This document shows, one piece after another, positions 29,386 through 41,039 of a stretch of 64,000 nt of DNA. The stretch spans positions 25,885,476 through 25,949,475 of the forward strand of contig JAVGWX010000011.1 in NCBI GenBank assembly GCA_036924085.1, read 5' to 3'. Within the stretch, counting starts at the first letter, position 1. The number at the start of each line of letters is the position of its first letter. The translations under genes and the position numbers were made by a program. The notes under the pieces were generated by a model. It did not search any database, had not been told where the DNA came from, and worked only from the letters and a program-made list of their open reading frames with translations. The DNA comes from Ariolimax columbianus (lineage: Eukaryota; Mollusca; Gastropoda; Stylommatophora; Arionidae).

Positions 29386-29889
29386 TGGTTATACATACAA
29401 CTTTAATTTGATATTGTTGGTAAATGGAGGGCCATGGGCCGAAACCCACACACACACACATTGTACGCACCGGCGCCACGATAAGAGTATACGGAAGATG
29501 GTTGATTGAGTATTGATCCAGCAGATATGTTGGCTCCTGCCTTTTCACCCAATGCCATTTAGTGGTATCTGCGAATGTTCGGGATCTGTTGTATAATTCC
29601 ATACAGAGTATTCCTTTTGTCCTCGGAGTAAGAAGCTCTTTCCTAATACCGCCAAGTGCCGGGCGGCTAACAACTATGGTGGTCACTAGTTTCGTAGGGA
29701 TGTGTACAAAGCTGGCATGGACTATGTTCTGCTTTGATTCTCTTCCAATGACTGTTAAGTTGTATATGCTGAGTTTGAAGCCGAAAAGAATGGTGCTTTG
29801 TTCTGTCCTTTCAAGAGGTTGATGTTGTCTTTAGGGTTTGGGATTGTCATATGTTTGTAGGCTTTTCTCCCGATGTTACCGAGTGAGGA
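29386..29889. other. Unclassified spacer
   Basis: A short (CA)7 at 29447-29460 only. Confidence 0.35.
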
Positions 29890-30290
29890 GACTAACGTCT
29901 TGTCATGCAAAACATACTGATCAGACATGTTAGTCTGGGTCAGGTAAAACATACTGATCAGACATGTTAGTCTGGGTCTGGCAAAATATACTGATCAGAC
30001 ATGTTATGCAGGGTCAGGCAAAATATACTGATCAGACATTTTAGTAAGGGTGAGGGAACACATACTGATCTGGCATATTAGTCAGGGTCAGGTAAAATAT
30101 AATGACCAAGACCCTCATTTCACTTCTATGTAGGTCTCCCTGGAAACGGGATATTTACATGGCAGCCTAACTAACGAGGTGGATAATCGATGTGATAGTA
30201 GTGGTGAGCGACGCGCAGATGAAGCCAAGCAACGCACAACGGACTGGATTACCCCAGTCCATCTTCATCAGCACGCTCAGCACATATACA
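29890..30290 (+). repeat. Repeat C, copy 1, with about five 37-bp units
   Basis: Degenerate units around 'atactgatcagacatgttag' and 'gggtcaggcaaaat' (29915-30105) are followed by a unique part: 'ccctggaaacgggatattta', 'gcgcagatgaagcca' and 'gtccatcttcatcagcac'. The same order recurs at 37612 and 55225. Confidence 0.7.
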
Positions 30291-32010
30291 ACACATACAC
30301 ATACACACAACACATACACCGCGCATCCAGCACATACATAACACATACACACCACATCCAACACACACACCCCACATACAACAGACACACAATACATACA
30401 CCGCACATCCAAAACACACTCACAACACATACACCCCACATACAACACACACAACACATACATCCCACATCCAACACACACACACCACATACACCCCCCA
30501 TCCAACACACACACCACACATCCAACACACGCACGCACGCACACAACACATACAACCCACATCCAACACACACATACACCTCACATTCAACACACACATA
30601 ACACATACACCGCACATCCAACACACACACACACACAACACATACACCCCACATCCAACATACACAAGACATACGCCCCACATCCAACACACACACACCA
30701 CATATACCCCACATCCAACACACACACACACATACATCCCACATCCAACGCACACAGACAACACATACACCCCACACCCAACACACACAACATACATTCA
30801 CTCCACCACTAACACACACAAAACACAGCCCGCCCCTACACACACACCACACATACATTCCACACCCAACACACATACACACACCACACATACACCCCAC
30901 ACCCCACACCCCAAACCCAACACACACGAACACCACACACACACACACCCGACACCCAACCAACACACACACACCCACACCCAATACACACAACACACAT
31001 ACACCCCATACCCAACACACACACCCACACCAAACACACACAACACACATACACCCCACACCCAACACACACAACACCAATAAAACACATACTTCCCACG
31101 CCCAACACAAAACACACACAATACACATCACACGCACAATGCACCAAACACATCACACCACACAATCAACACACAGGCCACACATACACTACACAATCAA
31201 CACACACGCCACACACACACACACAACACAATCAACACACACGCCACACACACACACACCACACAATCAACACACACGCCACACACACACACACTACACG
31301 CCACACATACACTACACAATCAACACACACGCCACATACACATACCACACACACACACCACACAATCAATACACACACTTAACAATCAACACACACACTA
31401 CACAATAAACACACACGCCACAAACACAGACCACACAATCAACACACACGCCACACATACACACCACACAATCAACACACACACTACACAATCAACACAC
31501 ACACTACACAATCAACACACACACTACACAATCAACACACACGCCACACACACATACCACACAATCAACACACACGTCACACACACACACACCACACAAT
31601 CAACACACACACTACACAATCAACACACACGCCACACACAGTACACAATTAACACACACGCCATACACACTACACAATCAACACACACGCCACACAATCA
31701 ACACACACACTACACAATCAACACACACGCCACACACCACACAATCAACACACACGCCACACACACTACACATTCAACACACACGCCACACACACACCAC
31801 ACAATCAACACACACTCCACATACACCACACAATCAACACACACACACCACACACACACACGCCACACACACACAAACCACACAATCAACACACACACAC
31901 CACACAATCAACACACACCTTACACACACCACACAATCAACACACACTCCACACACACCACACACACACACCACACAATCAACACACACGCCACACACAC
32001 CACACACACA
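30291..32010. repeat. CA-rich satellite, about 1.7 kb, two sub-arrays
   Basis: 30291-31140 has irregular units near 'cacatccaacacacacaaca'. 31141-32010 has units near 'cacacaatcaacacacacgc'. The Cys/Val-rich minus-strand frames (286 aa and smaller) are products of the repeat. Confidence 0.9.
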
Positions 32011-32597
32011 CATCCTAACTGAACATTGCTGACAGAAACATGTCTACCAGCGACATCAAGCAGAGCTAACGACTGTTGTTTTCAACTCCCAAATAGTGCC
32101 ATGATCTATACTGGAAATCTGGTTGTCCGTGATGTCATTACTGACGATTGTAGACATTTTTGTCGTTGTGGCAAATGACCTGGTTGAACTTCCTCTGCAG
32201 CTGCACTTTCATCTGCTCTCTTTACCGTTTTTAAGGAGCCTGTCTTTGTTTGGGGGGTAAAGTCGGGAGATGTTTGTGTATGTGGTATATGGATGATTCA
32301 TCGGTAACGCTTGCACAGAAATGGTATCAAATGTGGTTTCGGCATTGATCAACGCATCGTGATAGCAGTTTGAGGAACGTTTATCATCAAGCTCAGTCGG
32401 GAATGGGTAGGTCGAATGCAAATATAACGCGCGTGGTACGGTACGGCCAGGGAGATCGCAACGATTTACCTGCTCCTGAATAGGGGGTGAAGGATAGTAA
32501 AACTGTAACATGCCAGGCAGGTGTGTAAGAGACGACTATGCACGGCTGGTCACAGGGGCCGGCTATCCTATCCTGTAGAAACTATAATCCACAAGAA
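32011..32597. other. Unclassified spacer
   Basis: No recognised feature. Confidence 0.35.
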
Positions 32598-32800
32598 TCC
32601 TCTTCTTCACCGTTCGGAACATCCGATTTCATCAGGATTATTGTGGTACCCGGTTTGCCTTCCTACTGCGATCGATATTCTCTTAGCCAGCCTATAATAC
32701 TACAGCCTGTTTCCAGGACCGCCCTTCGTAGTCGAAATAGGTGTATTAGTCAGCTTATTGTTCTCCGAATCTGATGCAAACAGCCTGCTATACGTCGTTG
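32598..32800 (-). mobile_element. SINE-A, diverged 5' part
   Basis: 'ttcggaacatccgatttcat', 'gtacccggtttgccttcc' and 'acagcctgtttccaggaccg' follow the SINE-A body order with many substitutions. Confidence 0.55.
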
Positions 32801-32879
32801 ACTGCTGCCAGGTAATTCACCGTGCTGCATCTTAGGCCCATGCTACACAAGTTAGGAAATAATACCTCTACACTACTCC

Positions 32880-33640
32880 CTGGTATAAATGGAGCAACAA
32901 ATGCAAGGGAGACTTAGCAACTTAGATTATTTTCATGCAAAACACAACTGCAAGATCAAACGAGCATTCTAACAAACTCCAGGATCGTACGCCAAACCAT
33001 CTCAAGCCTCAAACAAGATAGACTCTCACACAAAATAAAATGTAATATAGGATTGATATTTCTCTCTCTAACTCTCTCTCTCTCTCTCTCTCACTTTCTC
33101 TCTCCTTCCCGCCCCCCTCCCCACAATCTCAAAAAAGGACAATGATAATTCCGGTCCACTGTGGGATTTTTGGAAACGAGAAAGCAGATGGGCTCGTGAA
33201 GGCCGGAAGTGACGGAGCACAGACTCCCCATCCACAGAGCTATCAAGACGAAAAGACACTCATCAAACGAGCTATCCGAACAAAATGGAGAGACCAGCAC
33301 AAAGAATACAAGGCAGATAATGAAAGCACATACGGACTTGACAGATATGGGCAGACAAAGATCTCGAGACTCAGAACGGGACATTGCAAACCCAAGGCCT
33401 ACCTCCACAGAATGGGCAGCATAGACACCGCCACGCGCGATTGTGGAGCGCCTAAGCAAACTCCAGAACATATGCTGCAGGACTATCCCACTTATGCAGA
33501 CCAAAAAAGACCCAGCCAGACCCGGGGCAGAGACCATGCTCGGAAAGTTGCTGGGGACCGGCGAAGACCTGACACGCATAGTCTCCATCATGAACCTCAC
33601 CGGTCTAGAAGCAATGCATCAGTTCATCAAATAAGGACAA
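32880..33640 (+). pseudogene. LINE-H RNase H C-terminal half, split by (CT)n
   Basis: A decayed part (32880-33058) matches the third catalytic region and the LSHKIKCNIGLIF-type block. A CT microsatellite (33058-33122) follows. Then come VHCGIFGNEKADGLVKAGSD (fourth Asp), QSYQDEKTLIKRAIRTKW, ISRLRTGHCKPKAYLHRMGS and TRDCGAPKQTPEHMLQDYPT with Cys and His in place. The frame then shifts, and LTRIVSIMNLTGLEAMHQFI in another frame gives the family C-terminus. The 197-aa ORF (33142-33735) overruns this into unrelated sequence. Confidence 0.75.
33058..33122. repeat. (CT)n microsatellite inside LINE-H
   Basis: CT-rich, about 30 units with interruptions, ending in a C-rich stretch. It lies between two RNase H blocks that are adjacent in the 21-kb copy. 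Confidence 0.9.
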
Positions 33641-33928
33641 TTCGTGAATGCGTCCACACAATTCAGACATTTTCTTTACACTACACCCCCCCCCCCCCCC
33701 CCCTTTCCCCTTTCATTCTGTCCACTTTTAAATGACACTTTTCTCTCATGTCCAAAAATCCTTCCACATTTGCTCCACTCCTTCCTAATACCCATCCCTA
33801 TCCACCTCTGTCCACTTACAATCCACTCAACCTTCATATAAACGTGTGTCCACTTTTGATCTAATCAACCCCCATATTCATCTAATTCTACCTTTGATTC
33901 ACTCGTCCTCGATATCCATCTTAGTTCA
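33641..33928. other. Unclassified pyrimidine-rich spacer
   Basis: Poly(C) of 18 at about 33686-33703 and TCCA-rich text resembling the neighbouring array. Confidence 0.4.
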
Positions 33929-34232
33929 CTAATAATTGAACTCTCCCCCATATCCACATCAGTCCACTAATAATTGAACTCTCCCCCATATCCACATCAG
34001 TCCACTAATAATTGAACTCTCCCTCATATCCACATCAGTCCACTAATATTTGAACTCTCCCCCATATCCACATCAGTCCACTAATAATTGAACTCTCCCC
34101 CATTTCCACATCAGTCTACTAATAATTGAACTCTCCCCCATATCCACATCAGTCCACTAATAATTTAACTCTCCCCCATATCCACATCAGTCCACTAATA
34201 ATTGAACCCTCCCCCTTATCCACCTCTGCCCA
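33929..34232. repeat. 38-bp minisatellite, about 7-8 units
   Basis: The unit is tccactaataattgaactct then cccccatatccacatcag. The first and last units are more diverged. Confidence 0.9.
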
Positions 34233-34367
34233 CCTGTGGCAAAGAGAAAAGTCATCCACATAAGCGAAATGGGCGATGGTTGTCCGGTCGATAGCTATGC
34301 ACTCTTGGTGCGATCTGAGGCGGCGAAGAAGCCAACGGTTCTATAATGATGTTTAGACATTACAAGC

Positions 34368-34530
34368 CTAATGAAGTCGGATGTGCCGGACCAAAGGGTG
34401 CAAATATCGCAGTCAAGCTGTAAACTACAACACAACGCATTCCGTTCTAGAGACAACATCCTGCTACTTGCAAAACCATTTTCATGGCTTGCTAGTGTGA
34501 GTTTGAGAATGAATGGCGAAGAAGAAACCG
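34368..34530 (+). mobile_element. SINE-A, short form
   Basis: Starts 'ctaatgaagtcggatgtgcc' and ends 'gtttgagaatgaatggcgaa' with GAAGAA after it. Limits agree with the short form. Confidence 0.75.
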
Positions 34531-35518
34531 ATTTTACAATCAATGAATAAAAATAACAATTACTCATAAGAAAGACAACAATTTCGGAATGTATTTCCAT
34601 TGTTGCTGTCTGCTCATGAAATTTATAGGCTGAGATAAGAAGGCCTCTTGTGCCTGCGGTGATCACGCAGTGTTGAGACGGGTTTAACAATACAAATTCA
34701 TCGAACTTGTTTCTTCTTAGTTAGGAGACATGTGTCCTATCTGCTCGCCCACCTGCTCTTCGATCCTAGTTGTCTATAGTAATACTATTTACGTGTTTTG
34801 CCAATTGGTTAAGATAACGGTCTTCTAGTCTGCAGACATGTATTCGAACATCGGGTAAGCTCATATTAAGACAAATAAATAAAATGATGAATTATTTATA
34901 CTGGACACTTCGAAGTATCTGGAGAGGAAGCGGCCTTTATTCCATATCCATATAATTAACCCAACCGCGACCACATTGTCTCCTGGGTATCTGTATAAAG
35001 CTGTAATGCTAATGTTTGTGTACATGGCGTACTAATTGCAGAGCGATTAGATCTGTCGCCTCCTTCGGCAAAGGGTTTGGGTTATACGATTCGGACGAGG
35101 GCATTGAAATGAAAACCTAACCTAACATTTTTGCACACTTATAAATGAATTAAGATACGATGGGACACAACTGTTTTACATTTCAACTTCGTCTCCATTG
35201 CGTTTGAAACAGGGCACCGCTTCCCCCATGCGATCCTATAGGAAAACGTCCATTGAAGTGTGTATCATCCACGCCCTAAGTCGTTTTTTCAAACCTGGAG
35301 TCAGCTGCTGTGGGGCACCCACCTGGGTGACACTTTGTGGAACATCATCATGGATGGTTGATGCGGTGCGCTGAACCTTGTTCAACAATTACGGATGTTC
35401 CATTCACACTGAATCAACAATTTAAAAAAAAATTGGCCAAACGTTAAACTGCTGCAACCGACGCCGGTGTACCTGACCAGGTCGGGAGCAGTCTGTCACA
35501 GATGTCGTATCGTTTCAG
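34531..35518. other. Unclassified region
   Basis: About 1 kb with no recognised gene or family. Confidence 0.35.
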
Positions 35519-35664
35519 AACTTCATACTCCCTTCATACTCCCTTCATACTCCCTTCATACTCCCTTCATACACCCTTCATACTCCCTTCATACTCCCTT
35601 CATACTCCCTTCATACTCCCTTCATACTCCCTTCATACTCCCTTCATACTCCCTTCATACTCTT
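35519..35664. repeat. 12-bp tandem repeat, about 12 units
   Basis: The unit cttcatactccc is nearly perfect. One unit reads cttcatacaccc. Confidence 0.95.
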
Positions 35665-35785
35665 GCTGGAATGATAAACGTGCATTACCCCACTACACCT
35701 CAATTCGCTGATGCATTTCGATAGAGTTCACCTCTTCACTGCTAACAAATAAAAATTAAAAAAAACATTTTTCGGCAAAAGCTTT

Positions 35786-35914
35786 TATTTATAAGAACTA
35801 CACCGAAGACATGATTCATATATAAGAACTACACCGAAGACATGATTCATATATAAGAACTACACCGAAGACATGATTCATATATAAGAACTACACCGAA
35901 GACATGATTCATCT
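35786..35914. repeat. 31-bp tandem repeat, 4 units
   Basis: The unit is tataagaactacaccgaaga then catgattcata. Four near-identical units. Confidence 0.9.
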
Positions 35915-36139
35915 GTAACGAAATGAACTGATCGACTGATTATTTTGTCCATAAATAATATTTCTAAATGACACATTCCTTGTTTTTTTTAACGAGCACC
36001 TTGTTGTTGCCGGCGCTTTCACAATCGTCTATCATACTGCGACGTGGCATGGACGGATATATCCTCGGGATTCAAATTACACGTAGTAGCTTGACTGAAC
36101 AAAGAAAATATATAATACTATATTTTTTTTCGGTACAAC
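35915..36139. other. Unclassified spacer
   Basis: T-runs at about 35983 and 36123 only. Confidence 0.3.
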
Positions 36140-36945
36140 TTGTGAGCAGAACTCGAGGAATGGGTCAGAAGGCTCGATGAAACAGCTCTTGACTATGGTA
36201 TGGAGATGAACGCTGGAAAGACAAAATTAATGACCAACAACGCTACGGGCTTCAACAGCAAGATAAATGCTAACGGTCAGGAACTCGAAGTGGTTGACCG
36301 TTTTAAATATCTTGGGTCGATTGTCAGTGATGAAGGATCAAAATGTGAAGTGTTGGCCAGAATAGCACAGACAATAGCGGCGCTTGCACGGCTTAACAAA
36401 ATCTGACAAGATAAACAGTTAGCACTAAGCACGTAAATCAGATTAATGCGTACACTAGTCCTGTCAATATTCCTCTATGCGTGTGAGACATGGGCAGTTA
36501 CAGCTGACCTTCAACGAAGGATACATGCCTTGGAGATGAGATGTTTCCGAAAACTTTTAAACGTCACGTACAAAGATCGAGTTACAAACGAGGAAATACG
36601 AGATAGAATTACAACAGCAATAGGGCCTTTCGAAGATCTCTTGGCAACTGTCAAAAGAAGGAAACTCACTTGGTACGGTCACATATCGAGATCAAGTGGT
36701 CTTGCAAACACAATCCTCCACGGGAAGGTGCATGGCAGACGACGAAGAGGCCGGCCCAAAAAGAGATGGGAGGACAACATAAAAGAATGGACCAGTCTCC
36801 GACCAGAAGAGTCACAGGCAGAGGCATCTGACAGAGAGGAATGGCGTGGAGTTGTGAGGATGTCTTCATCTGTGCCCCAACGACATCACCGGTTACGGGA
36901 TGACCTGACCTGACCTAACCTGACCTGACCTGACTTGACAACTTG
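36140..36945 (+). pseudogene. RTE-1 LINE, RT thumb to 3' end (best copy)
   Basis: A single frame from about 36146 to 36913, broken only by TGA at 36404-36406 and TAA at 36434-36436. It begins just after RT motif C with RRLDETALDYGMEMNAGKTK and KLMTNN, then RFKYLGSIVSDEGSKCEV. After the stops come LSIFLYACETWAVTADLQRR, RCFRKLLNVTYKDRVTNEEI, LTWYGHISRSSGLANTI and RRRRGRPKKRWEDNIKEW, ending VPQRHHRLRDDLT. The 3' end is a run of CCTGA/CCTAA units (36905-36940). Endonuclease and RT catalytic motifs are truncated away. This is the reference for the pieces at 0.3, 0.9, 16.4 and 16.7 kb. Confidence 0.85.
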
Positions 36946-37415
36946 TGAGGAACATGTCCAATATTCATCCAAATTTGATAGGTCAACAGGTCGCACTAGT
37001 GGAGGCTATCTATGCAATTTCAAATCTCTAGGTCGTCGGGACGGTGGATTAAAATTGGAGAAATAGAAATCCACGCATACGCCACGCATCCAGACAAACG
37101 TCATGTCGAGTTCAAATAACAATTAAAAACAATGGATAGTAGAACGCTGTTCCTATTTGGTGCATGTCACTAGTTTGCCTGCCATCTTTACACGGCTAAT
37201 TCAGGTACTGTGTCTAGATGGCACCACGATGTCGCCATGAAGAGCACTTTTGAAGCTCCTAGCAACTATTCTGTCAATGTAAACGACAAAGCCCGGAGTT
37301 TTGAATTTCGCAATTATAAGATTTTCATTTGAATCCCCCACGTATATACATTCCATCGCCCCTTTAGACAACTACTGTCAGAGGCGCAGTCGATGTTAGG
37401 GTTCAGTGCAGTTGT
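36946..37415. other. Unclassified spacer
   Basis: No recognised feature. Confidence 0.3.
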
Positions 37416-37610
37416 CATTATCACAAAGAAGGCCGGCTACAACTGATCTTGATTGATCTCCATTGACCTCTGTCTCTTGCCTTGATGGCTAAATCTGCTA
37501 TGCTTTTTTCCTGTCCATATATCGATGTTGACCTTTCACTTATAGCGTTGTTTACCTTTGGCATGTTTTGTCCTCTACATTAGCTGTCATTACGATTTTT
37601 TTGGGAACTC
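37416..37610 (-). pseudogene. RTE-5 LINE C-terminus, decayed
   Basis: 'aaggccggctacaactgatc', 'ttttcctgtccatatatcga' and 'acttatagcgttgtttacc' follow the same order as the RTE-5 ends at 14.7-15.0 kb, reversed. No open frame survives. Confidence 0.5.
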
Positions 37611-37611
37611 A

Positions 37612-37916
37612 GACGCTAGTTCAGCCAGGCACAACATACTGATCTGGACGTCGCGTGAGGGTCAGGCAAATATACATACCAAGACCAAAATCTCTCTTCC
37701 ATGTAGCGTGTTTTTAAGACAGTCTGGTTGACGACATGCGCATCGACGGGATCCATGCAGTGCTGAGCGTTACGCAAATAGAGCTAACCACAACACAACA
37801 GACGGAAGGACCACGGTCCACCTCTTTCAGCACACTCGGGATGTGAGGAAAGCTACTGCAACTCGCCACTCAACATCCTTTTCAGGGCGCACAAAAGAGT
37901 AAGCTTATCCATTGTG
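37612..37916 (+). repeat. Repeat C, copy 2
   Basis: 'caacatactgatctggac', 'gggtcaggcaaatatac', then 'ggtccacctctttcagcaca', 'gggatgtgaggaaagctac' and 'cagggcgcacaaaagagtaa'. It ends where the 31-bp array starts, at 'cattcaacaa' (compare 'cactcaacaa' at 55616). Confidence 0.7.
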
Positions 37917-38615
37917 GGCATTCAACAAGAAATTACGGTTTTCAGCATACCCCCCAACAAGAAATTACGGTTTTCAGCATACCCCCCAACAAGAAATTAC
38001 GGTTTTCAGCATACCCCCCAAGAAGAAATGAGGTTTTCAGCATACCAGCCAACAAGAAATTACGGTTTTCAGCATACCCCCCAACAAGAAATTACGGTTT
38101 TCAGCATACCCCCAACAAGAAATTACGGTTTTCAGCATACCCCCAACAAGAAATTACGGTTTTCAGCATACCCCCCAACAAGAAATTACGGTTTTCAGCA
38201 TACCCCCCAACAAGAAATTACGGTATTCAGCATACCCCCCAACAAGAAATTACGGGTTTCAGCATACCCACCAACAAGAAATTACGGGTTTCAGCATACC
38301 AGCCAACAAGAAATTACGGTTTTCAGCATACCCCCAACAAGAAATTAGGTTTTCAGCATACCAGCCAACAAGAAATTACGGTTTTCAGCATACCCTCCAA
38401 CAAGAAATTACGGGTTTTCAGCATACACCCAACAAGAAATTAGGTTTTCAGCATACCAGCCAACAAGAAATTAGGTTTTCAGCATACCAGCCAACAAGAA
38501 ATTACGGTTTTCAGCATACCCTCCAACAAGAAATTACGGGTTTTCAGCATACACCCAACAAGAAATTACGGTTTTCAGTATACCCTCCTACAAGAAATTA
38601 CGGTTTTCAGCATCC
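37917..38615. repeat. 31-32 bp minisatellite, about 22 units
   Basis: The unit is caacaagaaattacggtttt then cagcatacccc, with C-run length and ccagcc/ccctcc variants. The repeat's first bases coincide with the end of repeat C. Confidence 0.95.
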
Positions 38616-39195
38616 ACTGACTGCGGGAGAGGGGGTGGTGGGGGGGGGGGGGGGGGGGACACACACACAGTCACAAAAAAACCTTCTAAACATAACACTG
38701 GCTATTTACGGCAAAGGTACAGTTCAGCACATGCAATGATGCGTTACAGTCGGCCCAGATGCAAATAGGCACCTGGCTTACGCTTAGGGAAGGAATATGC
38801 AGCGAGGAAGGGAAATGACCAAACCACGATGCGACTTAGTATTGTGACACATCGGATAGCTCATTTTCCAAGCAGCAGTTACTGCATTTTTTGTTCTACC
38901 CTTTTATAACCAAAATATCAGAACATGGTTGCTGTGATAAAACTATGAGGTGGTTTAGTGTTAGGGAAAATTAAAATAAGGCGAGGCTGCAGCGGCTCTG
39001 TGGATGTATATAATGGGGAAAAAATATGAACAAAAATTGTAAAAGTTGATTAAGGTTGAGTTTAATTAACAATTTTAAAATGGGTATGGTCAGATACCGC
39101 ACCGAGACGAGAACACAAACAAAACCTACGTTACGACCAATAGGCCTTCATCAGGGACAACAATGCTGAACTAACAAATCAACATATAAGGAAAA
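38616..39195. other. Unclassified region with poly(G)
   Basis: A G-run of about 20 at 38640-38658 followed by (AC)n. The rest is unrecognised. Confidence 0.4.
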
Positions 39196-39446
39196 AATGG
39201 TCAACGTATCTGGTGTTAGGGGGACAGCTTATGGATAATATACGAGCCATGTCCGCCAATAGCGAAGGTGCGGTTAGGACAAGTGTAGGACAGACAAACT
39301 GGTTCCCATGGAGTAGTGGGGTGCGTCGTGTAATATCCCCTCTTTTATTCACCATCTATATGCATACAATTACCAGAATAGCCAATCACCACGAGGAATC
39401 ACTCAGTGAATTGATTTTCGTAGACAACCAGTCTCTTCTACAGTAA
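39196..39446 (+). pseudogene. RTE-like LINE RT palm fragment with mutated active site
   Basis: Reads GGQLMDNIRAMSANSEGAVR, TNWFPWSSGVRR (motif B, normally SGVRQG), SPLLFTIYMHTITRIAN, then ELIFVDNQSLLQ. Motif C is FVDN where F/YADD is needed, so both catalytic Asp positions are affected (ADD to VDN). 77 aa open, no flanking RT blocks. Confidence 0.75.
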
Positions 39447-39551
39447 ATAAGATGATTTACACCTCATCTGTCTCGACTTGTCCTGTCTAGAGTAATAGCC
39501 GTCCATCACAAGTGATGATGGCAACAGAAGTCAGAAATGTTGTGTTGCACC

Positions 39552-39966
39552 TGACCGGTGAGTCCGGACGTGGCACGGAAACCTCTCCGGATGTGGATGT
39601 GTAGTCAAATTTTGGCACGGAAACCCCTCCGGATGCGGATGTGTAGTCCAATTCTGGCACGGTAACCCCTCCTGATGCGGATGTGTAGTCCAATTCTGGC
39701 ACGGAAACCCCTCCGGATGCGGATGTGTAGTCCAATTCTGGCACGGAAACCCCTCCGGATGCGGATGTGTAGTCCAATTCTGGCATGAAAACCCCTCCGG
39801 ATGCGGATGTGTAGTCCAATTCTGGTACGGAAACCCCTCCGGATACGGATGTGTAGTCCAATTCTGGCACGGAAACCCCTCCGGATGCGGATGTGTAGTC
39901 CAATTCTGGCACGGAAACCCCTCCGGATGCGGATGTATAGTCCAATTCTGGCACGGAAACCCGTCC
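39552..39966. repeat. 42-bp minisatellite, about 10 units
   Basis: The unit is cacggaaacccctccggatg then cggatgtgtagtccaattctgg. The unit length is a multiple of three and leaves a minus-strand frame (39487-40146) with 14-residue repeats around VPELDYTSASGG. I do not regard it as a gene. Confidence 0.9.
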
Positions 39967-39984
39967 CATGTATGTAGATTGAAG

Positions 39985-40450
39985 GTCAGAATTGGACATG
40001 TGAGTGTCAGTTGTTTTGTATTTTCGCAAAGAGCGTTTTATTCTATTCTTCGGGGGCCCGGCGCTGCTCAGCAATGGATGTGCCTTTAATGGTGGTTCTA
40101 GACCATGACTTGCGGCTCTGTGCGAGACATTCTCATGAGTTGGCATTGATGTTGTGTCTGAGGTACTTTGAGAACATCTTTGAAGCGCTTCTTTTGGTCA
40201 CCACCCAGACGCAGGCCATCTTTCAGCTCACCATACATTAGTCGTTTGGGAATGCAGTTGTCTGGCATGAGCACGACGTGGGCGGTCCAACTGATCTGGG
40301 TCTTCTGCAACATTGTGTGGGTGCACGACATGTTTCCCTTCATGAGTATCTCGGTGTCTGGTACCCAATCCTGCCACTGTATTTTAAACAGTCTTCTGAG
40401 GCAGCCTATACGGACAGGAAATTAATTTTTCTAGCATGCCTGCTGTACAC
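39985..40450 (-). pseudogene. RTE-4 LINE C-terminus, copy 1
   Basis: The minus-strand frame (40098-40343) reads LLQKTQISWTAHVVLMPDNC, IPKRLMYGELKDGLRLGG and QKKRFKDVLK, the WxGHVxRMxDxxxPKxLxYGEL and QKKRFKD blocks. Upstream in shifted frames lie TVYSRHARKINFLS and KYSGRIGYQTP. It matches the copy at 62.2-62.8 kb. Confidence 0.7.
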
Positions 40451-40772
40451 AGTCCACGCCACAATGGCATTCAGGAAAGGGGGGGGGGGGCTGTCTGGTG
40501 GGCACTACGGCTCGGTAAAAAAGTGCGGTCCGTCTAGTATGATATGAAGATCAGCTGTAATAAAACATAAACTGTGATAATCAAACGTCAACCGACACAG
40601 CCAGGTTTCCAAACTGACGGGAAAACCTCAAACTGAACCTGGAAAGTGTCGTCACTGACGACTGCAGACTGAAGGGAGAGATAGAAAATATAATTTAAAA
40701 CAAAAACATGTCGCACCAATACTGAAACATTCAAGGGTCATTCTGTTCACTAAACAGACGCTAATAAACACG
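40451..40772. other. Unclassified spacer
   Basis: A G-run of 10 at about 40480. Nothing else. Confidence 0.3.
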
Positions 40773-40948
40773 TTGGTCATCCTCACGCTATGTTTTCAGC
40801 GTCAAACTTCGGCCCAATTAGATTGGCACAAACGTAAGATCGAGGCTTGTATGATGCGTCGTGTTCCAAGTGCAGCAGGAAGGACAATTCGCGACAAAAT
40901 CCGCAGCATTAAGCTGGAGAATATGGTGGAGACCACATCGGTTAACTA
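40773..40948 (+). pseudogene. LINE C-terminal frame, part 1, left of mariner
   Basis: Open frame AQLDWHKRKIEACMMRR, then GRTIRDKIRSIKLENMVETT. The RDKIRNxxIR-type block of a LINE C-terminus is recognisable. It is cut at the TA target site by the mariner and resumes in the same frame at 42268. Confidence 0.6.
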
Positions 40949-40976
40949 CAAGGCGTGTTCAAATGAAACTGGACCT
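40949..40976 (+). repeat. mariner left terminal inverted repeat
   Basis: caaggcgtgttcaaatgaaa plus ctggacct, complementary to 42238-42265 with three or so mismatches. Confidence 0.85.
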
Positions 40977-41039
40977 AACTGCACACAATGAACATACTTA
41001 CGATGCGCATGATGACTTCACTTCTGGTGTATACAGCGT

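Noticed and set aside
30277..31165. Cys/Val-rich frames (up to 286 aa) resembling metallothionein- or keratin-like proteins
   Set aside because: They are the reverse reading of CA-rich satellite DNA. Cysteine spacing follows the repeat, not a protein family.
37917..38615. CRISPR-like regular repeats of about 31 bp (also at 1401 and 22497)
   Set aside because: Units are contiguous with no unique spacers, there are no cas genes, and the genome is eukaryotic. They are minisatellites.
39487..40146. 219-aa frame with VPELDYTSASGG repeats
   Set aside because: It is a 42-bp minisatellite whose length is a multiple of three, joined by chance to an out-of-frame reading of an RTE-4 fragment.
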